Assembly: GCF_905475395.1 (NCBI RefSeq)
Contig: NC_058338.1
Span: forward strand, 73,977,435-74,041,434
Direction: 5' to 3'
DNA: 64,000 nucleotides
DNA from: Chrysoperla carnea
Lineage: Eukaryota > Arthropoda > Insecta > Neuroptera > Chrysopidae
Of this stretch, positions 21,344 to 33,900 are shown piece after piece. The position numbers and the translations under genes are program-made. The notes beneath the pieces were generated by a model, which worked only from the letters and a program-made list of their open reading frames with translations, was not told the DNA's origin and did not search any database. Every line of letters starts with the position of its first letter. The stretch's first letter is position 1.

Positions 21344-24205
21344 CTGAAAAAATCAACATTACTATGGTTCTATTTTAAGAGGTACGAGTACATAATCTCC
21401 TATTCTGACATAATATTGAATTCACAGATTATAATTTATTACATAAATAGATAGGCAACTCTACTATACATGAAATGTTGTCCAAAAAGTCCCCTGGAGA
21501 AAGGCACTTACAATAAACTATTTTTTTTTAAATGGCGGGAATTAGGTACTATTCGAAATATTTCTATTTAGTTGATCATTTTTTATTAAATTTTTTTGTA
21601 TTTATTTGTCTTCTAATTAAATAAAGTGAAGCTTTTTAAATAAACTAACAAATATTAATAAAATAATAATTTATTGCAAAATTTTAAATAAAATAGCATT
21701 CATTTTAATATTAACATTATTATTAACAATTAATTATTAGTTTGATGTAAGTTAAATGCAATGTAAAACCATTTTATCTCGTTAAAAGTCAATTATAATC
21801 ACAATTTAACACTACCTAAATGTAATCAACACGATAGTACAGTACATACCATAAAAAAATCGGAAAATAGTATAAACACACCTTAAACGATTAAATTACA
21901 CTAATTAGTTAATGAACAGGGGCACAATGAAAACGGCCAAAATACTTAAATAATGTCACTATTCAAATAATCCACAAAATGTTAATAAAGACAATCAATT
22001 GAGAATACACACAACGAATTTTAATGACAAGCAAACGAATTTTGAAAAACGTATTGTTTATTTATTTAAAAATATATAAAATATTTTTTCCCCAACAACC
22101 ATTGAAATCTATAAATTATTATCAAAACTAATAGGTGGCCCACCTGGAGAAAGGCACTTTCAGAGAACGAAAATAGTATAAATTTTACAGGGAGTTGCAG
22201 ATCTGTTTTAAATTAAAAACTATAATCTGTGATTGAATTTCAAACAAAACAAGTGAAAACAAACAATTGATTTAGTTAATCGATGAAATACCATGTATAT
22301 ACAGTGTTGATTACTCTGTCACATTACACATACATACATGTCACATACATATAACTGATATACCCATATAATACTACAAGCATTTTCCAAAACTAATGAA
22401 CCAAATGAATCATTAAAGTGGTTCGGCCAACCCGTGACTATATAGTCAACTAGACAATTTTTATGATATGATGTAAATGTTATAAAATGCTCTTTAAATA
22501 TCGTAAAAGCGTAAAAAAACAGTGTTTTTTATGTTTTCTTTTTAGCAATTTTAACACTATGTTAAAATCACTAATTTTAAAGTGAAATAATTCAAAATTG
22601 CCTCCTGCCCACGCAAGTGACCCCAAAACTGTGTTTAATGTAATCAAAGGACTCTGAACTAAATAATCCGTACTTGCTCAGTCCGGAACAGTCGGACTAC
22701 CTTAAACATAGTATCGAACTATGTTCAAAAAATATTAGATTACCATAACATTCGAACCCGATAAAAGCCAAATAATATTAAAAAACGTGAAGTTGAAACG
22801 TCATTACTTGTACTCAGGCTTGGAGAAAAACTAGAAACCAGTTTACTATTCAATGTTAGTGATAAAAACGTGCCTAATTATACTTACATTAGTCGTCAAC
22901 TTAGTTTGATCATCTCCATCAAAAAAACAATGACGTGCACTTAAAACCCAATGCGGTGAAACCAAACTACCTCCACAATCGCTCACAATAACCAAATAAA
23001 ACGACGTAGAAGAAATTTGGGTTCGGTTGTAGTTAATGATGATACGAGCAACCCATGGTGTATTAGGTGCGTCCACTCCATTGATAATACGATTTTTCGT
23101 TGAAACAAAGTTTACAGTAGAGTCTTGATCTGTAGAAGGAGGATATTCAACGTCCAATTCAAACACATGATTTTTCGTTGGCGAACAAGTTATTACTGAA
23201 TATTAAAATATAACAATATATATACTTTAACGAAATGAAGATCAATTATGATGTAAAAAGGAAGAATAAATTATTCTCCTGATCATTCATTGGGAGAACC
23301 ATGTTGAAAAATGAAAAGAAAAGCACATAATATTTTTGCGAGCTATTAACATTCAAGCCTCCTTATGCTGGAGTATTTATGTAAGGTAATTTCTGGTATA
23401 TTTGGAAGGTATTAAGGAATAAATAATAATCAATATTTTTCAATACTTGCGGAAAACAAAATACCATTTACATGAAGTTATAAAATAAAAAACTTTAAAT
23501 TATGTATTATGTACCACCGCTTTATAGCCTCCACTTCCCTTGATCTTACTTATACTCCTGCGCTAAGATTCGAAAGAATTGTTTTACAGAGCTAAAATAT
23601 TTGCACAGTTTTCAATTTGTTTAAGTGTAAAATAGTCATAATTCATTGAGTACGTATATCAAAAAAGATGGCCATGAATTATTTGGCATTTACCATTTTA
23701 AATTTTTACAAAAATCTTTAATTTATGGTTCCAAATGAAATAATAGATGAAGCAATAAAATGTCATATCAAATTTAAATTTTTTTAATTATTATTTTTTT
23801 GCTCTTGTGTTATTCTGTATGAGCTATCTTGTTGTACACTTTCGTTCAAATCCATTCGGTAATTTTTGGTGGAAAGCGTAACAAACATGTAAACAAACAA
23901 ACACACATCCTTACTTTCACATTTAGAATATATAGGGATTATCTGTCTGTATATTAAAATGAGTGCCAAGATCAATCACATGACTAAATTGTCTAATCAT
24001 AAGCGTTTGGAACGAGTAACACAATAGATGATTTAACCAGATCATAGCTGGGTATCATTAAGCTAGATATTTAAGTAACATTTTTGGTTTTCAATCAATG
24101 CACCATGTGAGAAAAATGCTCACAGCTTACAAAAAAAAAATATAATTCATAATATAATTACTCACTTGAAGCACAGCACAAAGCTATAAAACTCAAATGA
24201 AACAT
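20846..24205 (-). CDS. Secreted chymotrypsin-fold (S1A) serine protease, three exons
   Basis: This gene encodes a protein of 281 residues from exons at 24166-24205, 22888-23195 and 20846-21343. The exon phases agree (1+2, then 0), and every intron has GT donor and AG acceptor. Layout: signal peptide (residues 1 to about 13, MFHLSFIALCCAS); short propeptide with one Cys; activation site NR|IINGVD; catalytic His in SARHC; Asp in GDDLALLRL; Ser in NACQSDSGGPLV. Six Cys in the protease domain can form the three usual disulfides (42-58, 168-182, 191-220 in chymotrypsin numbering). Position 189 is Asn, so it is not a trypsin. Position 193, normally Gly in the oxyanion hole, is Ser, and position 56 is Arg in place of Ala. 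It is probably extracellular (digestive, salivary or haemolymph); the substrate cannot be told. Intron 2 holds a copy of repeat R3. There is no clip domain. Its closest family name would be chymotrypsin-like; activity is likely but unproven given the Ser at 193. Confidence 0.88.
21344..22887 (-). other. Serine protease intron 2
   Basis: This is an intron of 1544 bp between GTAAGT and TTTTTTCAG. It carries an R3 repeat fragment and two copies of the word CCTGGAGAAAGGCACTT or close to it (21494-21510 and 22143-22160). No exon is visible inside. Confidence 0.75.
22237..22380 (+). repeat. Dispersed repeat R3, 5' fragment inside protease intron 2
   Basis: It contains CAAGTGAAAACAAACAATTG, GAAATACCATGTATATACAG, CATTACACATACATACATGT and AACTGATATACCCATATAAT. 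It is then truncated. It matches 42750-42860 almost word for word, so it is a comparatively young copy. Confidence 0.75.
22888..23195 (-). CDS. Serine protease exon 2 (propeptide, activation site, catalytic His)
   Basis: The acceptor reads TTTTAATATTCAG|TA and the donor ACTAAT|GTAAGT. It encodes ITCSPTKNHVFELDVEYPPS and continues to the cleavage site NR|IINGVD, then the substrate-cleft Cys42 loop CGGSLVSPHWVLSARHC. The open frame continues past the donor for a few codons, but the consensus GTAAGT and the join to exon 3 decide the end. Confidence 0.88.
24166..24205 (-). CDS. Serine protease exon 1 (signal peptide)
   Basis: The ATG is at 24203-24205 and is followed by 13 codons, mostly hydrophobic, plus one base. 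The donor reads CTTCAA|GTGAGT. An upstream ATG at about 24249 meets a stop before this start, so 24205 is the likely start. The split codon (A + TA) joins exon 2 as Ile. Confidence 0.8.
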
Positions 24206-24272
24206 TTTAGGATAATTGTTGAACAAATAATTCAGTATTTTCGATAGTCATAATTTTTTCAACTTTCATTTT

Positions 24273-24281
24273 CTTTTTATA
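24273..24281 (-). promoter_or_regulatory. TATA box of the serine protease gene
   Basis: On the minus strand the sequence reads TATAAAAAG, about 68 bases upstream of the ATG. It would place transcription start roughly 35-40 bases before the start codon, a plausible short leader. It is the best TATA-like word in the upstream region, though AT-rich DNA gives chance matches. Confidence 0.5.
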
Positions 24282-24309
24282 CATAAAATTTTAATTTATA
24301 TTTCAGCAG

Positions 24310-25494
24310 GAATCCAAATTAATTACCGATTCGTTATAATTACTTTTTGTAAATAAAAAAGATTAAAGTATAATTAAAAATTTCAGTAAAATTTTTAATT
24401 AATTTTTTTCAGTTCTTAAATCGTTTTTTTTTTTTTTTTGTTCTTTCAGCCTAATTCAAATAAATAGTCATTAAGTCTGATTAATGATTAACATAAGGTA
24501 CCAAATAATTATTTCAGTAGTATTTAATTAATAATTATTTAATACCTTATATTTATAAATATGAACCCCCGGCACTAAGGTAGGTACGTATAGCTCAGCG
24601 CTCCATTTTCTGCACCGTCTATTTCAAATTTCAAAAACAGTACAACGTATAAAAAAGGATTTCGAATAAAATTTGTAGAGAATTGTATCCTCTACAACTT
24701 TTCTAAAAAATGTTAATACGATTAAAGGCAAAGCAAACGAGATATTCTCAAAAAGTTGATTTTCGCGACCTATGACCTTGAATAAAACGCGCACTTGTGA
24801 CTATTAAGACAACATTTTTACTATCAAAAAAATGCTGCTTATTCCGTTAGAGTCCGAGGTTGACTAATTTTTTTTACTAAGATGATTTTGTTAATATGCA
24901 TGAGAAAACAATCAGTTCAATTTGACAGGATCCTGAGCATAGATAAAATAATAGTCAATATCTTTGATCCTGAAATAAGACTGCATTTTCAATTGAGCAT
25001 GATACCGTCGTATTTAAGCTAAGCTAACCTGATAATATTAATAATTTCAAACTTTGATATTAATTTACCATAACTTTTTTGAATTTCTTCAATTGAAATA
25101 TTTCGAATAAAATTTGAAATTTTAATTTTTAATTGCTTCTTGTTAGATTCTGAGAGGGATAGCTAAACCGCAAATAATAGGTAGACATGAATAGCATTTT
25201 ATTATTATTGCAAATAATTCTAAATGAGGCAAGTCACGGCGAATTTAATAATTTATCTTCTCAATGGTTTTCATCCTTAGCGTTGTCGGACTGCTTAAGG
25301 ACTAAAAACTACGCCTAAACATAATTTTCGATTAATTGCAAATAATTTGAAATTAAAAACGAATGTGATTTCGTCCACACGGCGGAAGTAAAAATGTTTT
25401 AGCTCCATCTTTTGATGTAAATACATGACACAAAAAAAAATATTATATATAAGATTATTGAGTAATAGAAACAAAAATTTTTTTTTTAATATAC
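24310..25494. other. AT-rich non-coding stretch
   Basis: No gene is supported. A segment near 24795-24905 shares blocks with 9025-9130 (see that region). Confidence 0.35.
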
Positions 25495-25496
25495 AT

Positions 25497-25566
25497 GAGC
25501 CGGTTTCAAACGCTGGTCTCCTGTATCGGAGTCCAGTGTTTTACCACTAAGCTACTGGGTCTTATG
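25497..25566 (-). pseudogene. tRNA-like sequence (pseudogene or SINE head)
   Basis: Minus strand: CCCAGTAGCTTAGTGGTAAA (A-box TAGCTTAGTGGT), then ACACTGGACTCCGATACAGG, then AGACCAGCGTTTGAAACCGG (B-box GTTTGAAAC). A- and B-box spacing is normal and a T-arm can form. The acceptor ends do not pair and the anticodon stem is imperfect, so it is not a working tRNA. If the loop is read as ACTCCGA, the anticodon would be TCC. It is a tRNA pseudogene or the Pol III head of a SINE; no SINE body could be matched to other copies. Confidence 0.5.
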
Positions 25567-26982
25567 TTATAGACCTTTTCATCGATTTGCTTTTGTTTGG
25601 GACAGTTGTCAAAAAACTATTCAACCTAAGAAAGTTAAATATATTTTATCTTTTTCAAGTAGCGTTTTTTGACAAAGACAGAAGATATAAGATATGTCTT
25701 TACTTGATTGAAATCAGACCGAAACAAAAAAGAATCATTTTGTAAATGAAAAGCCCTATTGAGATCTAACTCTCTTTCTATTTTTACTAACTTATATCTC
25801 CCGCTCAGCTTGATCACACTTTTCGTAAGAAGCTTGATCTGTTTTTATCTTAAATAACTTATATCTATCTCTCAACTTGATCACACTTTTCGAAACATTC
25901 TGATAATACATTCTCCAGTTTACTCCCGTGTCAAGCGTTAAAGAAGTTTTACTTCAAAAACAACAAAAAAGAAATGCTTGTTTTACACCTATATTACTGA
26001 CTGATAAACAATATCATTAGAATTATCAGTTCACATGTGGTTAAAGTTCATTAAGTACTTTATGTATGCTAACGCACTTGTTATTAATGCATTAAATGGG
26101 TGTTATAAATAGGATGCAATCAAAATTGGATACAATAATAAATCGTTTTATTGTGCAATCGATACATTCATATGGCTGGAATTGGCTGATAATAGTTTAT
26201 AAAATAGAAAAAAAAAATTTACGGTAACAGGAAAAAGTTCGGCAAGCCTTAAACTACATTTAAACGATTCAAAATCAAGAATCGTATGAATCGTTGATAC
26301 AAATCGTTTGCCGAATTTTAGCCATTAATGTATTATTAAAAGTGGAATAAAATATTCGGAAGCAATTATTTAAAAGTTTTTTCAAGACATTAGTTTGATT
26401 TAATACTAACAAATTGTTCTTGATAAAATACCCAAAAACTCATACAAGTTTTAGGCCAAAAACTAACATTTAATTTTTAAAACACATTTTCGAAAATCGA
26501 AAACATTCGAAAGAAATTCAACTTAAAAAACCAGTTATTATGATCCCTTTGAAAATCAATAATCTTTGAAAGAACAAATTTTGATGTTGACGTATATTTA
26601 GGATAATTTTTGGGTGTGTCAAATAAAATGACGCTTGGGCTTGCAAAAAATCGTTCTCGAAAGCGTATTTAAAAATCTATGAATCGAATTACTGCCTGTT
26701 TTTTGAGTAAATTGAAAAAGTCCAAAAGGATTATTAATTTTGATAAATCGAAAAATTAACAGATAAAGTCCCAATTCTGCAGTTCTTTATGGTATCTTTT
26801 CTTTTAAATTTGGATCCAGTATCTCAAAAAATATAAAGAAATTTAACGAAATCGAACTACTTGAATTTTTTTTACTACCGATTAAAAGGTAATAAAAATC
26901 TATATTATTTCCATTTTATTAAATTTCATAAAATATTCAAAGGATTGTAACATTTTTATTATTGCAGAGAGATTTCAAAAAA
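25567..26982. other. AT-rich non-coding stretch
   Basis: Two near-identical words, ACTTATATCT.....CTCAGCTTGATCACAC-like and CTCAACTTGATCACACTTTT, lie at about 25790-25825 and 25857-25892, a small local duplication. Nothing else is supported. Confidence 0.35.
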
Positions 26983-27490
26983 AAACTTTTAACAGAAAAA
27001 AAAAACCGACTTAAAAAAAACAATTCAAAAACAAATTAATATGCACTAAAAAGTAAAAAATAACTGATAATTTTTCTTTTTAGTGCATATTAATTTGTTT
27101 TTGAATAGTTTTTTTTTTTTTTTTGAAATCGGTTTTTTTTTAGAAGTTTTTTTATTTTATCATTTTTAGTGAAGTACACGAAGTACACTAACTAATGTAT
27201 CACTAAAAAAAGAATCATCGAAATCGGCTGGCGTGATACTAAGTTATTCGTCCATTTGTCGCGCACATACTTAATGTAAATTTAAGACTTATATGATTTT
27301 CACATGGATACCATTGCCAGAACTGGACTAAATTGAAATGGAACCACACGGGATACTCGAGCTTTCAAATAGATAAAGAATCAACAAAATCGGTTCACCC
27401 AGTCAAAAGTTCTGAAGTAACAAACATAAAAAAAAATACAGTCCAATTGAGAACCTCTTTCTTTTTTGTTGGAAGTCGGTTAAAAAAAAT
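26983..27490 (+). repeat. Nested-hairpin element, copy lacking the inner hairpin
   Basis: Positions 26983-27153 form a palindrome: CAATTCAAAAACAAATTAAT then ATGCACTAAAAAGTAAAAAA against TTTTTCTTTTTAGTGCATAT then TAATTTGTTTTTGAATAG. The loop is only about 12 bases. The tail (27160-27490) carries AAAGAATCATCGAAATCGGC, TGGCGTGATACT, GTCGCGCACATACTTAATG, AATCGGTTCACCCAGTCAAA and AGAACCTCTTTC. It ends GGAAGTCGGTTAAAAA. There is no gene; the open frame in the tail is an accident of the repeat. Confidence 0.78.
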
Positions 27491-29400
27491 AAAATTTAGT
27501 TTGACTATTGACGCAAATAATGTGCAAAATGTAGTTGCTTAGTAACAATAATAAAAAATGTAACAAGAGGATAAAACTGGTAGCAAGTGGACCAAATAAC
27601 ATTTTTTTGTCCAACAAACATCAAAAAACTACATTTTTTTAAATTAAATATTTCAAATATTATATTTTATAAAATATTTTATTATACAGACTAAAGTATG
27701 GAGAGTTTTAGTTGCTATTTGAAAAAAATAAAAATAGAAATATTTATATTTTTCGTCTTATAATGAACTTGTTTTGTAGCAAATATTATTGAAAACATGA
27801 TTCGAGTATTATACGAAATATTCAAAAGAGTCGATAAGCAAGTAAGCAGGTAAAGTTAATAATCCTTATTGCTATAAATATTAATATTAATAGTCGCACA
27901 TTTAATAGAGAAAGGGCATTGAAAAAATGTTGTAGCAGATGCAGCTCATTCATCTGCAACAACTGTACAACGATTGAAAATTTCCAATTTTGTTTCAGGG
28001 TGTGAATACGATTATTTTTTTAAAAACCAGAAAAAAATGGGGAATTTTCAATTGTTGCACCTTGTTATGATGCAAATTTGGTTTTTTTCGAGTTATCTGC
28101 ATTTTTGTTTTGAAATGTTTCGGCTCATAATCAGGTTTTGAAAATAAACCGTTGTTAGCACTATCCGAAAGTACGTAAAAAATCTACAGTTAAAAAAATT
28201 TTTTCAGATAAATTAAGTAATTTTTCAGAAAAAATCGTTTTTCTCAAAATTGAGGTTATATATCGGGCTAAAATTTCCCACAGTTTTTTATGTTCATAAG
28301 TTACATCTTTTTTCAGTTTATTTTTATTTAACTCAGTCGGTTTTTTTATTTTTAAATAGTTTTTTTTTCTATTTTACCCTTTTTAGTTAGGATTTTCAAA
28401 TACCTAATCAACGATACCCCACTTATAATAGTTTGTCGTCTTTTATTTTCATCCTATGTATGAATGTTTGGTTCTTTGAGGCCAAACCGATTTAATGATT
28501 ATTACATTTATCGATTTGTATATTTAATAGCAATTCAATGATACCCAACTTGACATACTTCGCCGACTTTTATTGTTTGCTTTTTTACAATATGGCGTCT
28601 GGTGGTAGCCATATTGAATTTTATTATTGCCATATATTAGTAGCACTGCCAAGACGAAGGCAAATCGATTGACATCAGAATCATTAAAATTGGATCATGC
28701 GTTTGGTCTCTAGTGTGCCAAGTAGGAACACACATAAATGGATTGATAAACACTAAAAAAATTACTTTCTTAACACCGTGCTAGCCTTGAGTTGAAATAA
28801 CCATAACGTTAAATATTTTAGAGAATATGGCAGTAGTCTAGTCTGAATAATACTAGGTATATATTTGAGTTTTGTATATCCATGTTCGGTATATTATGCC
28901 GGACATCCGGAGCTTTTGTATGTAATAGCAACAGCAACAAGCTTTTCAACTTTGACAAGCGTTCGTCGACACAAAGTTGACAATAAATATATATAAAAAT
29001 ATGTATTATGTTTATTCCAACTATCAAACATATGTACTATAAATATTTATATCGAAATATGTAAAATATTTTTTATTGCCAACATATTCATATTTATTAC
29101 ATATGCAATGAGTCTATTATGTGAGGTTTTTTTAAAGTTCTTCAGTACAGTTTGTGACTGCAGAATGTAAAATATTTATTTTATTTTTTAAATAGAACGT
29201 CCAGAAAAATCTAAATTGTCTGATGAATTTTAATAGAAAATATGTGTTCAATTTTCTTATCTGACCATTTTTCTTCCTTGCTACGATATCAGTATGATAA
29301 AATTAAAATTATTAAAAAATAAATAAAACTATTCTAGTTTTAGAGAAAAAGAATAATAATTTGAAGGGAGAATATAAAAATTACATCAAGTATGAATAAA
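27491..29400. other. AT-rich non-coding stretch
   Basis: No gene or delimited repeat could be supported. Confidence 0.35.
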
Positions 29401-29907
29401 AAAACTTTTAACAAAAAAAAAACTTCAAGAAAAACAATTCAAAAACAAATTAATGTGCACTAAAAAGTAAAAAATAAAATATAATGTAGTTACAATTATT
29501 GTTATTTTTGGAGTCGGTGTCAGCCAAGAAAACAACTGTGACAGAGCAGTTTGCTGCATTAGCTAGGCTGACACCGACTATAAAAATAATAATAATTGTA
29601 ACTACATAATATTTTCGTAATTTTTTACTTTTTAGTGCATGTTAATTTGTTTTTGAATTGTTTTTCTTGAAGTCGGTTTTCTTTTGTTAAAAGTTTTTTT
29701 ATTTTATGATTTTAAGTGATTCTGAAGTACACTTACTAATTTGTCACTAAAAAAAAGAATCATCGAAATCGGTTGGCGTGATATTGAGTTAATCGTCCAT
29801 TTGTCGCGCACATACTTAATGCAAATTTAAGACTAATATGGATTTCACAAAAAAAAATACAGTCGAATTGAGAACCTCTTTTTTTTGGTTTGAAGTCGGT
29901 TTAAAAA
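29401..29907 (+). repeat. Nested-hairpin element, copy with inner hairpin
   Basis: The outer palindrome arms (about 29401-29480 and 29620-29700) match those at 26983-27153. Between them sits a second hairpin (29484-29607). Its stem opens ATGTAGTTACAATTATTGTT, ATTTTTGGAGTCGGTGTCAG and closes with GGCTGACACCGACTATAAAA then ATTGTAACTACAT. The loop includes AGAGCAGTTTGCTGCATTAG. The tail (29710-29907) is shorter than in other copies: the segment around AATCGGTTCACCCAGTC is deleted. Confidence 0.82.
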
Positions 29908-30400
29908 AGTACCCATCATGTCGGGAGTCATGTGGAATTTCTGCTTTGAATGTGTTCAAACCCATAGTAGAATATGCAATATCCTTTTTGTTTATAATTT
30001 AAATCATATCTCCGGCAGAAGACATAAAATGATTGAGTTGTACATCCCAATAATTGTCTAGGCATGCTAATGACAATAGGCAAATCACGATTTTCGACGT
30101 GTCAATGAATCCTTACGCCAAATTTATTGTGAACCACATCATAGACAATCTTCCAGTGTCTCACTGTGATATTTAACCTACATACCTTAAAATAACCCTT
30201 TAATTGTTTTCTTAAATTTTTTACCAAATTGAAAAATCATTTAATCTCACTTCTTTAGTTCATGTTTCAATAAAAGTGTACGTTCGGGTATTTTTCTAAA
30301 GAAATTTTGGACTTGTTGCAAAAAATGGAAGTTAGTTTTTTTTACTTATTAGTCCAATAAGATGAAGGTTAAACTACCATCCAAATGGAAGCTTGCATTT
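29908..30400. other. Non-coding spacer between two nested-hairpin elements
   Basis: I see no gene or repeat of a recognised family. Confidence 0.35.
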
Positions 30401-30990
30401 TTAACCGACTTCAAACAAAAAAGGAGGAGGTTATAAATTCGACTGTATTTTTCTTTATGTGTGTTACCTCAGAACTTTTGACTGGGTGAACCGATGTTAA
30501 TGAGTATTTATCTATTTCAAAGCTGGTGCTTCCGTGTGGTCTAATTTTATTTTGGTCAGTTCTGACAACAGCATCCATGAGAAAACCATAAAAGTCTTAA
30601 ATTTGCATTAAGTATGTACGTCAAGAGGTCGAATAACTCAATATCACGCCAACCGATTTCGATGATTGTGTTTTTAGTGACAAATTATTTAGTGTACTTC
30701 AGATTCACGAAAAATCACAAAATAAAAAAAAATTTTAACTAAAAGAAGACCGAGTTCAAAAGAAAAACTTTTTCCAAAACAAATTAATATGCACTGAAAA
30801 GTAAAAAAATAACGATGATATAATGTAGTTAAAATTATTGTTATTTTTGGAGTCGGTGTCAGCCAAACTAATATAATGTAGCAAACTCTTCTGCCAGAGT
30901 TTTTTCCATGGCTAACACCGACTCCAAAAATAACAATAATTTTAATTACATTATATTATCGTTATTTTTTTACTTATTAGTGCATATTAA
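30401..30990 (-). repeat. Nested-hairpin element, inverse copy with inner hairpin
   Basis: It starts TTAACCGACTTCAAACAAAA (tail end) and runs through CTCAGAACTTTTGACTGGGT and ATCACGCCAACCGATTTC. It reaches the hairpin at about 30820-30954, with GTTATTTTTGGAGTCGGTGT against ACACCGACTCCAAAAATAAC. The loop again contains GTAGCAAACTCTTCTGCCAG. One outer arm is shortened at the right end. Confidence 0.8.
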
Positions 30991-33900
30991 ATCTTCATTT
31001 TATTAGACTATTATATTCATCCTTCATGGAAAATGTGTATACGACTATACGAATCATACCTAACAAAAACCGTTCGATTTCAATTATCATTATTCAACAA
31101 ACCATCTACTTGATGAATTACCCCGAATAAAAAAAAAATTCGTGTAAATTACACAAATATTATTCCAAATTCCATTATAAAAATAAATCTCATTGCAAAT
31201 AAAAATAACTACACCTTTATACAAAAGAATTGTACAAACATTTTTCTAACTTACTTAAGAAATACTTTTCCATTAATAAAAAGTTTTTTATACAAAACAT
31301 TTTTATAAGGTCTTAAAACGATTGAAGAATGATAAAGGATTAACAGACACACAAAAAAACAGAAAAAGAATTGAATGAATACTTAGATAAGTACTTATTA
31401 CTTTCACAACATGTTTGTATTTTTAAAAAAATTAAAAGTTTTTCATTATCCTTCTTAAGTTTATGCATATCTAGCTCACCCTTCATACCATCTTCATACC
31501 TCATTCCTCAACCAACCAGCATTATTGCTGCAGACATAAAATAAATGAACTTTATATAATATTATTTCGTTTGCATAAATTATCCATTGAGTTTAATTGC
31601 CGCATTGGCTTGGCAATGTTCAACGCTACACTCATTGAATGTACTGGATAATTCGTTATACTTGATAAAGGACAAAAAAGAAAAGATAAAGCAAAGATTC
31701 AACAAATTTTTTAGAAGCAACACTACGAACTATTATTGACCTTTCTTAAACAATTAATAATTCTATTTTTCAAGGCCTTTCAAGTTTCTGAGATATTGAA
31801 ATTCGGAATATCGCCCTTTGGCAGAGATTTCACCGTAACTTTGATCCAAAAAATACAAAAATCGGATTTATTTAACAATGGTGTGCGTAAGTTTTGACTC
31901 TTCGCCTAAAATACCCTTCGAAAAGCTTTTTATGCCGGAACGATTCTAGACATTCTAATTACTTTAAATAATCCTATCGGCTACTCATTGAACATAGATG
32001 TTAACAGAGGTATCGCATTTAAATTAATATTTCTTGTCAATTAAAACAGTTTAACAAAACTATTTTATCAGTGAGCTTCCTCTCTTTACTTAAATATTCA
32101 ATGAACCATCGCTATATATAACGACTGCTAAATAACGCAGAGGCGTTATAAAACGGTAAAAAAGTAAGTTGGCAATAATTACGGCCGCTTTATAACGCCA
32201 TTCCTCTCTTAGGAATCCTTAGTGTTAATGTTATCGATCAGACATTAAGTTTAATTATTGAGAGAGAAATTGACGATTGAAATATAATATTTAACACGGT
32301 AAAAAGTAAATCATCCAGTATTTAAGGCTTAATACAACTTTAGTTGTTGTACTTGACTAACTCGAAGTTAGTTTGTAAAGTGTTAGTTATATTCCTAGTA
32401 GAATTCTAGTTAACTTATACCTATAATACACAAAATACGCATATAATCTTACCTCTTTCATTCGGGTTTTTCTGAATAAAACTTTTCATTTATTTTAAAT
32501 TTAATTATATTCAACAAATTAGTTTACTATATATTTTATTTCTTTTAATTTTTACAAAATCATTTGAATTATTTCATGACTTGTTTACAAAACTGTTTCT
32601 AGACACAAAAAGAAACAAGAAAGCAATATTCTAAATGAATATTTCTTATTTTTATTCAAATGTTTTGATCAAGTCTGTAGGGTAATGTTTTTGGATACAA
32701 TTTTGGATTATCATTTCGCGAGCTTTATGAGCATATAATAGAGAATTGTTCAAGTATATAACAAATAAAATTCGTAAATTCCAAGGATAATTTAAAAAAT
32801 AAAAATTGTTTGCACCGGAAATGATGAGAAATATTTCCGTTCAAAATTTCTAATACAGGAATTCGAAAATTTTGGTCTCCTCAGCGTATACCTTTTTGTC
32901 ATTTATCGGGTCCTTACAAAACTGAAGCTTTGGCTTCATGTACGTGAAATAAATGCACGTTTTAATCAACATTTTAAGCTTAGTCAAATGTTAGATATAG
33001 AGTAAGGCGTAATATTTAGCAGTCTTTTCATAACGGTTGGAAATTTGAATTGGGGGGTCGTCAAGGTCATGCCCTGCAACTTTTTCTCTCTGGACTTTTT
33101 AATAGCATTTTCTTTCAAGGGAATTGGTAAACTTGCGATTGCACAGAAACCTTTAAATTAACGAATCTTCCTTGCTCTAATAAGAAGATAATTAAAAGCA
33201 AGGTGTTTGGGTCCGCAATAAAAAATGGCCCAGTTACGAAAAAGGTGATTTTTTAACAATGATCTTTGCAACAGCTTCTCACATTTTCAGGCTTTATGAA
33301 ATTATCTGCAAATACTACGCCGGATCGTAAATTTATCAGTTTTATTTAAGTTCTGCAGAAGTCGGACTGCGTGAGCTAAGCTAACATTTATCATATAAAA
33401 ATGTATAATAAGAGATTTATTATAAACTAGCTTTTACCCGCGGATTCGCAAGCGATAATGATTCATTTCAATTTAATAACTAAATGATTAATTTAGTGAT
33501 ACATTGATTCATGGAGAGAACATATCTTGTCATCAATTATCGCCTCTGTATACCACATGCAATGGTATCCCTTTACCCACTTTACTTCCATGCCTTGGAC
33601 AATAAAGCAGATGGCTTTCAGACTCGGTAACGCTGCGCTAGCAATTGCTCGTAAGGTTCACTCCCCGTACGGACATGAGCGCACATAAGAGGACCAAACA
33701 GTTTATGATGTAAAAATGCCAATAAAAAAAACCATAATTATACTTTGGGGAAAACTGTGGTAATTATGGTTTATGATGAAAGGAAAGCCATCTGTATATA
33801 TAGAAGAAAAAAGGTAGAAAGATGATGTATTCCCAAAAAATGTTTTTAAGGCATTTGCGACGTAGATCTTAAAATTTTCTGTTAATTTGACTTTGCTACG

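Noticed and set aside
23784..23975. 63-codon minus-strand open frame in protease intron 1
   Set aside because: It is not needed for the joined reading frame (exon 1 to exon 2 phases already agree) and has no protease-like content.
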